Below, one piece after another: positions 1-7,491 of a stretch of 21,170 bases of DNA. The stretch's first letter is position 1. Every line of letters starts with the position of its first letter. The stretch is taken from assembly GCA_937896295.1 (NCBI GenBank), contig CALBME010000123.1, forward strand, positions 1 to 21,170. Direction: 5' to 3'. Under the pieces are notes generated by a model. The model was not told where the DNA came from and ran no database searches. It saw only the letters and a program-made list of their open reading frames with translations. Made by a program: the position numbers and the translations under genes. Source of the DNA: an uncultured Micavibrio sp. (lineage in GTDB: Bacteria; Pseudomonadota; Alphaproteobacteria; Micavibrionales; UBA1664).

Positions 1-433
1 GGCTCGCATTTTTGCACTCAAGACAGCAATATAACAAAGCTTTGAAGATAAAATCCGAGTACGAAAGGGTCCAGCAAAACCTCCTCATTGACATCACCAG
101 AGAATATTGGAAGGCTCAAACAGCAAAACTTGCGCGCAGAAAATCCAAAATTATTCTGGAAAAAGCAAAAATTGAACAGGCCGCGATACAAAAGCAACTC
201 AGCGCTCAAATTATTTCCGAAATTCAAGGCCTGAGAAGCGAAGGGCAGCTGGTTGCGTACCAGGCTCAATTTCAGTTTTACGAAAAAGAATATCACTCGG
301 CATTGTCAGAATTGTCTTTATTAATGGGATTCCCCCCTTGCGTTCAGTTCGAACTTGCTGATATTGTGTCGTTTGGCACCGACGCTCATCTGGAAGACAT
401 CTGCGAACTGGAAACGCTCGCTTTGCACCACAG
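1..433 (+). CDS. TolC-like outer-membrane efflux protein, internal fragment
   Basis: This reading frame is open from the left edge and belongs to the outer-membrane efflux (TolC/OEP) family, whose trimeric channels span the outer membrane and periplasm for type I secretion or RND pumps. The evidence is a long Glu/Lys/Gln/Ala-rich helical stretch with the family rhythm (an EYWKAQ segment, a LMGFP turn after a long helix) and a closing LETLALHHRP, which resembles the 'ALxxRPEL' that opens the second OEP repeat. No start codon is visible; the protein begins outside the window. The frame runs on to a stop near 506, but after about 433 the translation loses family character and the DNA encodes DnaX in another frame. 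GC content is about 41% over the first 240 bases (hand count) against well over 60% in the adjoining dnaX. Family assignment is fairly secure; specific function is unknown. Confidence 0.6.
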
Positions 434-1762
434 GCCGGTAAATACAAAGTATATATCGTGGACGAGGTTCATATGCTCAGCGCCTCGGCTTTCAATGCGT
501 TTTTGAAAACGCTGGAAGAACCGCCGCCGCATGTCAAATTCATCTTTGCCACTACGGAAATTCGCAAAGTCCCGGTAACGGTTTTGAGCCGCTGCCAGCG
601 GTTTGACCTGCGCCGCGTGGATGTGGATGTTCTGGCCCCGTACTTCCAGCAGATTTGCGAACGGGAAAACGTACAGGCGGAAAAAGACGCCATCGACATC
701 ATTGCCCGCGCGGCCGATGGTTCGGTCCGCGACGGTCTATCGCTCCTCGATCAGGCCATGGCGCTGGGCCAGGGTGAGGTCAGGGCGGAAGATGTCGCCC
801 GTATGCTGGGTCTGGCTGACCGGGCGCTGACCCTGTCCCTGTTTGCCGCCGCCATGGAGGGACGTACGGCCGAGGCGCTGGCCGTCATGGACCGCCAGCA
901 TAATGCCGGCGCCGACATGCTGGTTGTGCTGCAGGACATGCTCGACATCACCCATGACCTGACCCTGCTCAAGGCGCTGGACGTACGGGATGACGCGCTC
1001 AGGAACACATCGCTCCCCGTGGCGGAAAGTGCACGGGCCAAGGCCCTTGCCACCGGCCTGCCCATGCCGGCGCTGCAACGGGCATGGAGCGTCCTGCTCA
1101 AAGGCCTGCAGGAGGCGCAGTTCGCTCCCGATACCCGTGCGGCGGCACGCATGGCCGTCATGCGTCTGATTTATGCAGCTGAACTGCCTGATCCTGCGCG
1201 CCTGATCCGTGACATTCAATCTGGAGCCGTTCCGGTGAATAACTCGCAGCGTGGGGGCTCGGCCGAACGTTCACCCGTAGAGGTTCATACGCCCCTGATG
1301 CGAGATCATGGTGGTAACGGGCCCGTTCTAATGGCCGTTTCCGGTGGTGGCCGCGCCATGGCCGTAGCGCGGAATGCGCCTGAAGCCGCCGAACTGGAGG
1401 TGCCGGTGATCCGCACCTTCGAAGACATGATTGCGCTGTGTGAAGATAAGGGCGAGATGTTGCTGGCAAGCCAGCTGGTGAATTACGCGCACCCCGTCAA
1501 ATTCGAATTAGGGCATTTTGAATTCCGTCCTGATCCTCATGCGCCTTCCAACCTGTCGCAACGCCTTGCGACGCTGATGCGTCAATGGACGGGACAGGTA
1601 TGGATGATTTCCCTGTCGACGGCCCAGGGGGACGCCACGATTACCCAGAAAAAGAATGATGCCAGGGCGGCTGAGCGTAAGGCTGTGCTGGAGTCCCCGT
1701 CCGTACGTGCAGTGGTGGATGTCTTTCCGGGTGCCGAACTGCTCAAGATCCTCCGGGACTGA
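434..1762 (+). CDS. dnaX: DNA polymerase III subunit gamma/tau, 5'-truncated
   Basis: DnaX is the AAA+ motor of the clamp loader, opening the sliding clamp onto primed DNA; its tau tail ties polymerase cores together. The sequence enters the protein at AGKYKVYIVDEVHMLS, just before Walker B, followed by FNAFLKTLEEPP, FIFATTE and LSRCQRFDLRR (sensor 1/arginine-finger region), then the helical collar domain and a tau-like tail ending VVDVFPGAELLKILRD. The N-terminal ~120 residues of the family (Walker A and zinc module) are absent because the upstream DNA is the TolC-like fragment in another frame. A GTG at 458 exists but lies inside Walker B and cannot be a native start. The remaining ~442 codons are intact, suggesting a real dnaX whose 5' end is missing from the assembly rather than a decayed gene. 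Five bases separate its TGA from xth. Confidence 0.93.
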   Translation, partial: AGKYKVYIVDEVHMLSASAFNAFLKTLEEPPPHVKFIFATTEIRKVPVTVLSRCQRFDLRRVDVDVLAPYFQQICERENVQAEKDAIDIIARAADGSVRDGLSLLDQAMALGQGEVRAEDVARMLGLADRALTLSLFAAAMEGRTAEALAVMDRQHNAGADMLVVLQDMLDITHDLTLLKALDVRDDALRNTSLPVAESARAKALATGLPMPALQRAWSVLLKGLQEAQFAPDTRAAARMAVMRLIYAAELPDPARLIRDIQSGAVPVNNSQRGGSAERSPVEVHTPLMRDHGGNGPVLMAVSGGGRAMAVARNAPEAAELEVPVIRTFEDMIALCEDKGEMLLASQLVNYAHPVKFELGHFEFRPDPHAPSNLSQRLATLMRQWTGQVWMISLSTAQGDATITQKKNDARAAERKAVLESPSVRAVVDVFPGAELLKILRD

Positions 1763-1767
1763 CCGTC

Positions 1768-2574
1768 ATGCGCATCATGACGTGGAATATCAATTCCGTA
1801 CGCTTGCGCCAGAAGCTTGTGCTGAAGGCGATGAAGGCCCTCGATACGGACATCGTCTGCCTGCAGGAAACGAAATCGCCGGATGAGCTTTTCCCCCTCG
1901 ATACCTTCAGAAAGGCAGGATATGAAAATATTCATATCAGCGGGATGAAGGGGTATAACGGCGTGGCCATCCTGTCCCGTATGCCTTTCAGGGCGTACGA
2001 CTGTTATGACCGGGTGGGTAAAAAAGACTGTCGGCACGCCGCCGTACAGGTGGAGGTGAAGGGGTTTAAAAAACCCCTCGAAATTCACAATCTGTACGTT
2101 CCTGCAGGTGGCGATATTCCTGACGTTGCGGCTAACGATAAGTTTGCGCACAAGCTCGATTTCGTCGACGAACTGACAGCCTTTTTTGCTGATTCATACA
2201 CCCGTACGCACCCCATGGTGGCGTTGGGGGACTTTAATATCGCCCCGCTGGAGCATGATGTCTGGTCCCACCGCCAGCTGCTCGATGTGGTGTCGCATAC
2301 ACCTGTCGAGGTTGAGAAGCTGAAGGCCATGCAGGAATCCCTCGGCTGGACCGACGCTATCCGTACGTTCGTTCCCGAAAATGAAAAGCTTTACACCTGG
2401 TGGTCTTACCGCAACCGCGACTGGAAAGCATCCAACCGGGGCCGCCGGCTCGATCATATCTGGGTGACGGATCCGCTGAAAAACCGGCTTAAAGGATTTA
2501 AAATCCTGAAAGAAGCCCGCGATTGGGAACAGACCAGCGACCACGTACCCGTCCTGCTCGACCTGGATCTGTAA
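1768..2574 (+). CDS. xth: Exodeoxyribonuclease III
   Basis: AP endonuclease/3'-5' exonuclease of base-excision repair, cutting 5' to abasic sites and removing blocked 3' ends in duplex DNA. At 268 aa it is normal length. The exonuclease-endonuclease-phosphatase active site is complete: WNINS at residues 6-10, QETK with the metal-binding Glu34, the NLYVPAGGD segment, GDFNIAP, RLDHIWV and the C-terminal TSDHVPV with the catalytic Asp-His. ATG 1768 is chosen because MRIMTWNINS aligns with the family start; a second ATG at 1777 would cut into the first strand. It follows dnaX after five bases, so co-transcription is likely. Several CGTACG hexamers fall in this gene. Confidence 0.95.
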   Translation: MRIMTWNINSVRLRQKLVLKAMKALDTDIVCLQETKSPDELFPLDTFRKAGYENIHISGMKGYNGVAILSRMPFRAYDCYDRVGKKDCRHAAVQVEVKGFKKPLEIHNLYVPAGGDIPDVAANDKFAHKLDFVDELTAFFADSYTRTHPMVALGDFNIAPLEHDVWSHRQLLDVVSHTPVEVEKLKAMQESLGWTDAIRTFVPENEKLYTWWSYRNRDWKASNRGRRLDHIWVTDPLKNRLKGFKILKEARDWEQTSDHVPVLLDLDL

Positions 2575-2583
2575 ACAGATCCC

Positions 2584-2611
2584 TAGACGTACGCAACGAA
2601 CAGCCTATAAA
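2584..2611 (+). promoter_or_regulatory. Possible sigma70-like promoter before chorismate mutase
   Basis: A TAGACG (2584-2589, 4 of 6 matches to TTGACA) lies 16 nt before TATAAA (2606-2611, 5 of 6 to TATAAT) in the 44-bp gap after xth. The predicted transcription start falls at or one base before the ATG at 2619, and no Shine-Dalgarno sequence precedes that ATG. If used, the transcript would be leaderless. Alternatively the gap is just an operon spacer and the match is chance. Confidence 0.3.
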
Positions 2612-2618
2612 AATACCC

Positions 2619-2894
2619 ATGAAAACCCTGGCTGAATACCGGGCCGATATCGATCGGCTCGACGAAAACATCGTCCGCCTGCTCGTGGAGCGCTTTCACA
2701 TCGTCGATGCCGTAGGTCAACTCAAGGCCCGCGAAGGCCTGCCCGTAGTACAGTCGCAGCGCGCCGAGGAGGTCAAGGACCGGGTCGCCAGACTGGCATC
2801 CGAACAGGGGCTGGACGGCGGCCTGCTGCGCGCCATCTACACCCTCCTGATCGACCACGCCCATATTCTTGAGCACAGGCACGGACGAAAATAA
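2619..2894 (+). CDS. Chorismate mutase, AroQ type
   Basis: Converts chorismate to prephenate, the branch point to phenylalanine and tyrosine. The 91-aa all-helical protein has the AroQ pattern. Aligned by spacing to the E. coli P-protein mutase domain, Arg8, Arg25, Lys36 and Arg48 fall where the active-site Arg11, Arg28, Lys39 and Arg51 lie; the following Glu (E. coli Glu52) is Ala49 here with Glu50-Glu51 beside it. ATG 2619 (MKTLAEYRADIDRLDE) is chosen because the longer frame from 2523 would run 50 bases into xth and adds unrelated sequence. It sits two bases before htpX, likely in one transcript. It is monofunctional: no prephenate dehydratase or DAHP synthase domain is attached. Confidence 0.85.
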   Translation: MKTLAEYRADIDRLDENIVRLLVERFHIVDAVGQLKAREGLPVVQSQRAEEVKDRVARLASEQGLDGGLLRAIYTLLIDHAHILEHRHGRK

Positions 2895-2896
2895 CG

Positions 2897-3754
2897 ATGC
2901 AGGGATACGCACGCACAGCCCTTCTGATGGCCGCCATGACCGCGCTGTTCATGACCGTGGGCGGTGCTGTCGGGGGCCAGAACGGGGCCATGATCGCCCT
3001 TGGCATGGCCGCCCTCATGAATATTTTCGCCTTCTGGAGCAGCGATAAAATGGCGCTGGCGACCTATCGCGCGCGCCCTATGACCGATGCGGACAGCCCC
3101 GGTCTTGTATCCATGACGGAACAGATGGCCGCCCATGCCGGCATCCCTATGCCGCGCCTTTACATCTACGACAGCGACCAGCCCAACGCCTTCGCCACCG
3201 GCCGCAATCCCCAGAATGCGGCTGTGGCTGTTTCGACCGGTCTGCTTCGCCGTCTGGCCATATCGGAAGTGGCGGGTGTGGTGGCCCACGAACTGGCCCA
3301 CATCAAAAACCGGGACACGCTGATCATGACCATCACCGCCACGCTGGCGGGGGCTATTTCCTGGCTGGCAAATTTCGCCATGTTCTTCGGCGCGCGGGAC
3401 TCGGAAGGCCGTCATAACCCGTTGGTCGGCCTTCTGGTCATGATTTTGGCCCCCATTGCCGCAATGGTGGTGCAGATGGCGGTCAGCCGCAGCCGCGAAT
3501 TCGAAGCCGACAAGATGGGCGCCGAGATCTGCGGCAAGCCCCTGTGGCTGGCGCAAGCGCTTGAAAAAATTGAAAACGAAGTGCACCAGAAACCGGATCA
3601 CGCCGCCCAGAGCCATCCGGCAACCGCCCATATGTTCATCATCAATCCCCTCATGCCGGGTGGCATGACCAACCTGTTCCGGAGTCACCCGCCGACCGCC
3701 GAACGGGTGGCCCGTCTGCACGCCATTGAACGTTCCCTGCCTGCGCATGACTGA
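2897..3754 (+). CDS. htpX: Protease HtpX, inner-membrane zinc metalloprotease
   Basis: Membrane-bound M48 metalloprotease that degrades misfolded inner-membrane proteins. The 285-aa protein has two N-terminal hydrophobic segments (about residues 6-26 and 29-48), the zinc motif HELAHIKNRD at 131-140 (HExxH), two further hydrophobic segments (about 143-166 and 175-197), and SREFEADKMGAE around 199-210 supplying the third, Glu, zinc ligand. All are intact. It starts two bases after the chorismate mutase stop. Its last eight bases overlap the start of rsmB (the ATG at 3747 lies inside its C-terminal codons), indicating translational coupling; htpX next to rsmB is a familiar alphaproteobacterial arrangement. 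Confidence 0.95.
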   Translation: MQGYARTALLMAAMTALFMTVGGAVGGQNGAMIALGMAALMNIFAFWSSDKMALATYRARPMTDADSPGLVSMTEQMAAHAGIPMPRLYIYDSDQPNAFATGRNPQNAAVAVSTGLLRRLAISEVAGVVAHELAHIKNRDTLIMTITATLAGAISWLANFAMFFGARDSEGRHNPLVGLLVMILAPIAAMVVQMAVSRSREFEADKMGAEICGKPLWLAQALEKIENEVHQKPDHAAQSHPATAHMFIINPLMPGGMTNLFRSHPPTAERVARLHAIERSLPAHD

Positions 3755-5069
3755 AAAAAACAAACCTGAACAAGGGGTTGCCAGCCGCGTGGCCGCGGCC
3801 CAGCTGGTGGGTCACGTGATGGAAAAACACGCCACCATCGACGAGGCGCTGGACCGCGTATCCTCCAAAACCCGCATATCCGAGGAAGACCGGCGGTTGG
3901 TTCACGCGATTTCAGGTATTGTTTTCAGGAAGTTACCCTATATCGACGCGGTGATCCGCGATGCCATGACATCGCACAAGGACCCCAAGCCCCCCATCCT
4001 TCGTCACCTGCTGAGGGTGGGGGTGGCCCAGCTTCTGTATATGGCAGTACCGGAGCACGCCGCCATCAATACCTGCGTGTCAGCCACTGGTTCACTGCGG
4101 CTCAGTAAACAAAAAGGCCTTGTAAATGCGATACTTAGATCGGTTCAGCGGGCGAAGCAGGGTGTTCTCGTTCATGAGCCGGATGCGCTTGAAATGCTTC
4201 CGGACTGGCTGAAAAAGGGATGGATCCGGCATTACGGGGAATTGGAAAGCAAAGCCATGGCCGCGGCCATGGCACAGGAAGCACCGGTCGATATCGTCGT
4301 AAACGACTCTCAGGCATCACTTTATTGGGCGCAGATGCTCGGGGGTGAGGTGCTCATTTCGAACGCGATCCGGATCCGCGGACGAGGCGGTCAGGTTGCG
4401 TCATGGCCCGGATTCCGGGAAGGTGCATGGTGGGTACAGGATCTCTCTGCTACGTTGCCAATCAGGATGTTAGGTGATGTCGCTGGCAAGTCAGTTCTGG
4501 ATGTTTGTGCGGCCCCCGGCGGGAAGAGTCAAATGCTGGCGCGCGCCGGTGCGCGGGTCACTGCGCTGGACGTTGCACCGGTACGGATGAAGCGGCTCAC
4601 CGAGAACCTCGTCAGGCTCAACATGGTGCAACAGGTGCAGACGGTCGTCATCGATGCGCTGAAGTATAACCCGGAGTCACGGTTCGACGCGGTCGTGCTC
4701 GACGCACCCTGTTCTTCTACCGGTACTTTAAGGCGTCACCCCGAACTCCCTTGGATTCATGAGAAAAAACAGCTTGAGAAACTGACCCTGACCCAGCGTG
4801 AACTGCTGCGTCATTGCGCCGGATTGATAAATCATGATGGCATAATGCTCTACTGCACATGCTCGTGCGAGCCGGAAGAAGGTGAGAATCAGGTTGAAGA
4901 ATTCCTGGCTGAGCGTAGTGATTTCAAAGAGATAAAACAGATTCCGACGTCATTGTCTGCGCTTCTGTCTCCGGGAATCAATAATACCGGCTATCGTGCA
5001 AAACCCCAGACTTTGGCGGCCTCCGGGGGTATGGACGGGTTCTTCATGGCGCTGCTGAAAAAGATATAA
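3747..5069 (+). CDS. rsmB: 16S rRNA (cytosine(967)-C(5))-methyltransferase RsmB
   Basis: SAM-dependent m5C methyltransferase of 16S rRNA. The first ~140 residues form the NusB-like RNA-binding domain (start MTEKNKPEQGVASRVAAAQLV); the C-terminal half is the Rossmann methyltransferase with the SAM loop VLDVCAAPGGKSQML, motif IV LDAPCSSTGTLRRHPE and motif VI YCTCSCEPEEGENQ, so both the PC and TC cysteines are present. ATG 3747 overlaps the end of htpX by eight bases and is preferred to the upstream frame extension at 3726. Length 440 aa is normal. The second half of the gene reads as somewhat AT-richer than its neighbours, not enough to argue for transfer. Confidence 0.94.
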   Translation: MTEKNKPEQGVASRVAAAQLVGHVMEKHATIDEALDRVSSKTRISEEDRRLVHAISGIVFRKLPYIDAVIRDAMTSHKDPKPPILRHLLRVGVAQLLYMAVPEHAAINTCVSATGSLRLSKQKGLVNAILRSVQRAKQGVLVHEPDALEMLPDWLKKGWIRHYGELESKAMAAAMAQEAPVDIVVNDSQASLYWAQMLGGEVLISNAIRIRGRGGQVASWPGFREGAWWVQDLSATLPIRMLGDVAGKSVLDVCAAPGGKSQMLARAGARVTALDVAPVRMKRLTENLVRLNMVQQVQTVVIDALKYNPESRFDAVVLDAPCSSTGTLRRHPELPWIHEKKQLEKLTLTQRELLRHCAGLINHDGIMLYCTCSCEPEEGENQVEEFLAERSDFKEIKQIPTSLSALLSPGINNTGYRAKPQTLAASGGMDGFFMALLKKI

Positions 5070-5078
5070 ATATCAGGC

Positions 5079-5090
5079 AGCAACGTTGCT
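5079..5090. promoter_or_regulatory. 12-bp perfect palindrome upstream of rpe
   Basis: AGCAACGTTGCT is a perfect palindrome in the 103-bp gap between rsmB and rpe. It overlaps the -35 of a weak promoter match (TTGCTT at 5086-5091, 17 nt, CATACT at 5109-5114). It could be an operator for a dimeric repressor or the stem of a short RNA hairpin; no T-run follows, so it is not a normal intrinsic terminator. The rest of the gap shows nothing I recognise. Confidence 0.3.
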
Positions 5091-5172
5091 TCACTGATTC
5101 CGAATCGACATACTGGAGATGTCCTCGCAAATTCCGCGTGACTCCCAAATTCTTACAATCTATCAAGCATCT

Positions 5173-5835
5173 ATGACGACAGCCTCCAACATCCGCGTCG
5201 CACCCTCGATTTTGTCTTCCGATTTTTCAAAACTCGGGGATGAAATCCGCGCCATCGACGCGGCCGGTGCCGATTACATCCACGTCGACGTGATGGACGG
5301 CCATTTCGTTCCCAACATTACCATCGGTCCTAATGTTGTCGCCGCCATTCGTCCCCATACCAAAAAGGTCATGGACGTCCATCTGATGATCGCGCCGGCC
5401 GATCCGTTCCTCGAGGCATTTGCCAAGGCCGGTTCCGACATCATCACAATCCACCCTGAGGCCGGACCCCATATCCATCGTTCGCTCCAGACCATCCGTG
5501 CCCTGGGCAAGAAGGCCGGAGTCGCGCTCAATCCCGGTACGCCGGTCGGCATTCTCGACAATCTCATGGATCTGGTCGACCTCGTTCTGGTCATGACCGT
5601 CAATCCCGGCTTCGGGGGCCAGGCCTACATCCCGCTGGAGGCCAAGATCGCGGACGTCAAACGCCGCATTGCGGCCACAGGACGCGCCATCGACCTTGAA
5701 GTTGACGGCGGCATCACCCCGGAAACCGCCAAAAAGGTTATCGCCGCCGGCGCCGATGTGCTGGTCGCCGGCACCGCGGTCTTTAAAGGCGGTCCGGCGC
5801 AATATGCAGACGCCATCAGGGCATTGCGCGCATGA
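5173..5835 (+). CDS. rpe: Ribulose-phosphate 3-epimerase
   Basis: Interconverts ribulose 5-phosphate and xylulose 5-phosphate in the pentose phosphate pathway (and the Calvin cycle where present). A TIM barrel of 220 aa from ATG 5173 with every signature: VAPSILSSDFSKLG, YIHVDVMDGHFVPN (metal His/Asp), MDVHLMI, MTVNPGFGGQAYI (phosphate and lid loop) and LEVDGGITPETA (catalytic Asp). A further in-frame ATG at 5119 exists, but GGAG directly abuts it with no spacer and the extra 18 residues have no family counterpart; neither start has a good ribosome-binding site. Its TGA overlaps the ATG of the next gene (ATGA), so the two are translationally coupled. Confidence 0.95.
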   Translation: MTTASNIRVAPSILSSDFSKLGDEIRAIDAAGADYIHVDVMDGHFVPNITIGPNVVAAIRPHTKKVMDVHLMIAPADPFLEAFAKAGSDIITIHPEAGPHIHRSLQTIRALGKKAGVALNPGTPVGILDNLMDLVDLVLVMTVNPGFGGQAYIPLEAKIADVKRRIAATGRAIDLEVDGGITPETAKKVIAAGADVLVAGTAVFKGGPAQYADAIRALRA

Positions 5836-7460
5836 TTCTGGCTAATCTCCTTGACCCGGCCCGCGCCTCCGGCGCGATGCGCGCCATCCGCAAGCCGTTG
5901 TATTCATGGAGTTTAGGTGGCCATGTCCCTGACCGTCTCGTGGTTCTGCCCCCGGACCCGTGGACAGGGGATGCCGGTAAGGGCCGCTGGGTCGCCAACC
6001 GTATCCTTGACCATCACGGGGTTCAGACACCGCTCGACGCAGGGTCGTTTGCGAGTCAGGCGCACGCCGCCTTCACACCCTTGCACAGTTTCGAATACCT
6101 ACGCGACCTGCGGTCTTTAGGCGGTGACGCATCGCGGCGGATCGGCCGCCAGCTGATGAGCGAGTGGGTCGCCGCCAACGGCAAATGGCGGGAAGGCGTA
6201 TGGGATTTCCCGGTCACCGGCAACCGCATCGCCCACTGGCTGATGGGGTACGATTTCTTCTGCGCGTCCGGGGACGATGCCTTCCTGCATGCGTTTTATG
6301 CGTCGCTGATCCGCCAGATCCGCCATCTCGACCGTGTTGACCCCAATGATATTGCGGGTCTGGACGCGCTGGCCGTCATCCGCGCCCTGATTTTTGCAGG
6401 GCTGGGACTCGACGGGGGCAAAGAACGCCTCGATCACGCGCTTGGCTGGCTCGACCACTGGATCATGCATGAACTCGACGGCGAAGGGATGCACGTCAGC
6501 CGGTCGCCCCATCAGGCGGTGCAGGCCGCAAGGCAGCTGATCGACATACGCGGTGCGCTGGTACGCGCGGGTTATGCGGCACCCACGGTCCTGCAGGCCG
6601 CCATCGACCGGGTTATTCATGCCATCCGCTTTTTCCGCATGGGCGATGGCAGGCTTGCCTGTTTCCACGGCACGCAGGAAGACGACGTAGCCGCCCTCGA
6701 CACGCTGGTCCGTGTCAGCGGCGTGAAGATCCGCAAACCCTTAAGCCATCTGGAGCATGCCGGATTCGAGTCATTGGTCCGCGAACGCACGCATGTCATC
6801 GCCGATTGCGGTATTCCCCCGGCCCACCCGCATGACAAGGGTCACCACGCAAGCCCGCTATCATTTGAAATGTCGGTCGGCCGCGACCGCATGATCGTCA
6901 ATTGCGGGACTCACCCGCGCGATGCCACCTGGGCCGACCATCTGCGGGCCACGGCTGCGCATTCGGGACTCACCGTCGATGACCGCAATGCATTTGAGAT
7001 TCTGCCGGACGGTCATCTGGGGCGCGTCGGCAACCAGATTGCCGCGCACCGCGATCTTGCCGGTGCTGGTCTGATGGTAACGCTCAGCCATGACGGTTAT
7101 GCCCCCTTAAGCGGACTGGTCCATACCCGCCGTCTGGCCCTGTCGACCGATGGCCGCGTGCTGGAAGGCAATGACTGGCTGGCATCCGACGCGCCGCTGG
7201 CCAAGGACGCCCATTTTGCCATTCGTTTTCACCTGCACCCGCGTGTGCAGGCATCGCTGATCCAGAACGGCGAAGGGGCTCTTTTACGCCTGCCATCCGG
7301 TGCGGGCTGGCGGTTTGCGAAAAACGGCGGGACGCTCGCCCTCGAACCCAGCATCTATGTCGGATCTGGCACCACGCCGCGTAAGGCGATGCAGTTGGTC
7401 GTGACCGGCGTGACCCAGGGTAGCACCCAGGTCGCGTGGTCCTTCAGCGAAGAATCATAA
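5832..7460 (+). CDS. Heparinase II/III family protein
   Basis: A 542-aa protein of the heparinase II/III (polysaccharide lyase-like) type found beside rsmB/rpe/purH in many alphaproteobacteria. The N-terminal two thirds is helical, rich in Trp/His/Arg/Asp, typical of the (alpha/alpha) toroid. The C-terminal third, from about residue 310, carries the family signature: HLEHAGFESLVRERTHVIADCG, SFEMSVGRDRMIVNCG and ATAAHSGLTVDDRNAFEI, followed by a beta-rich region. No signal peptide is evident (the start MILANLLDPARASGAMR is not one), so it may be cytoplasmic, unlike secreted heparinases. The substrate is unknown; a role in envelope or polysaccharide metabolism is only inferred from the family. 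It overlaps rpe by four bases (ATGA). The usual neighbour purH does not follow; a convergent operon begins 31 bases on. Confidence 0.85.
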   Translation: MILANLLDPARASGAMRAIRKPLYSWSLGGHVPDRLVVLPPDPWTGDAGKGRWVANRILDHHGVQTPLDAGSFASQAHAAFTPLHSFEYLRDLRSLGGDASRRIGRQLMSEWVAANGKWREGVWDFPVTGNRIAHWLMGYDFFCASGDDAFLHAFYASLIRQIRHLDRVDPNDIAGLDALAVIRALIFAGLGLDGGKERLDHALGWLDHWIMHELDGEGMHVSRSPHQAVQAARQLIDIRGALVRAGYAAPTVLQAAIDRVIHAIRFFRMGDGRLACFHGTQEDDVAALDTLVRVSGVKIRKPLSHLEHAGFESLVRERTHVIADCGIPPAHPHDKGHHASPLSFEMSVGRDRMIVNCGTHPRDATWADHLRATAAHSGLTVDDRNAFEILPDGHLGRVGNQIAAHRDLAGAGLMVTLSHDGYAPLSGLVHTRRLALSTDGRVLEGNDWLASDAPLAKDAHFAIRFHLHPRVQASLIQNGEGALLRLPSGAGWRFAKNGGTLALEPSIYVGSGTTPRKAMQLVVTGVTQGSTQVAWSFSEES

Positions 7461-7491
7461 AAACGTCAGAATCGAGTCAGCGGGCGAGGGT

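Noticed and set aside
12..506. A complete 164-aa gene starting at TTG 12
   Set aside because: The frame is open to the left edge and family-like from the first codons; its last ~24 codons are out-of-frame dnaX, so it is a fragment and not a whole gene.
434..1762. A programmed frameshift for the gamma form within dnaX
   Set aside because: No A6G-type slippery run followed by a hairpin is visible in the remaining sequence.
2837..3763. A 308-codon open frame on the - strand opposite htpX
   Set aside because: Its translation is His/Gly/Arg-rich without family features, as expected for the shadow of a GC-rich gene; htpX on + has all catalytic motifs.
7461..7491. A bidirectional terminator between the convergent heparinase-like and 356-aa genes
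   Set aside because: The 31 bases contain no inverted repeat or T-run long enough to support one.
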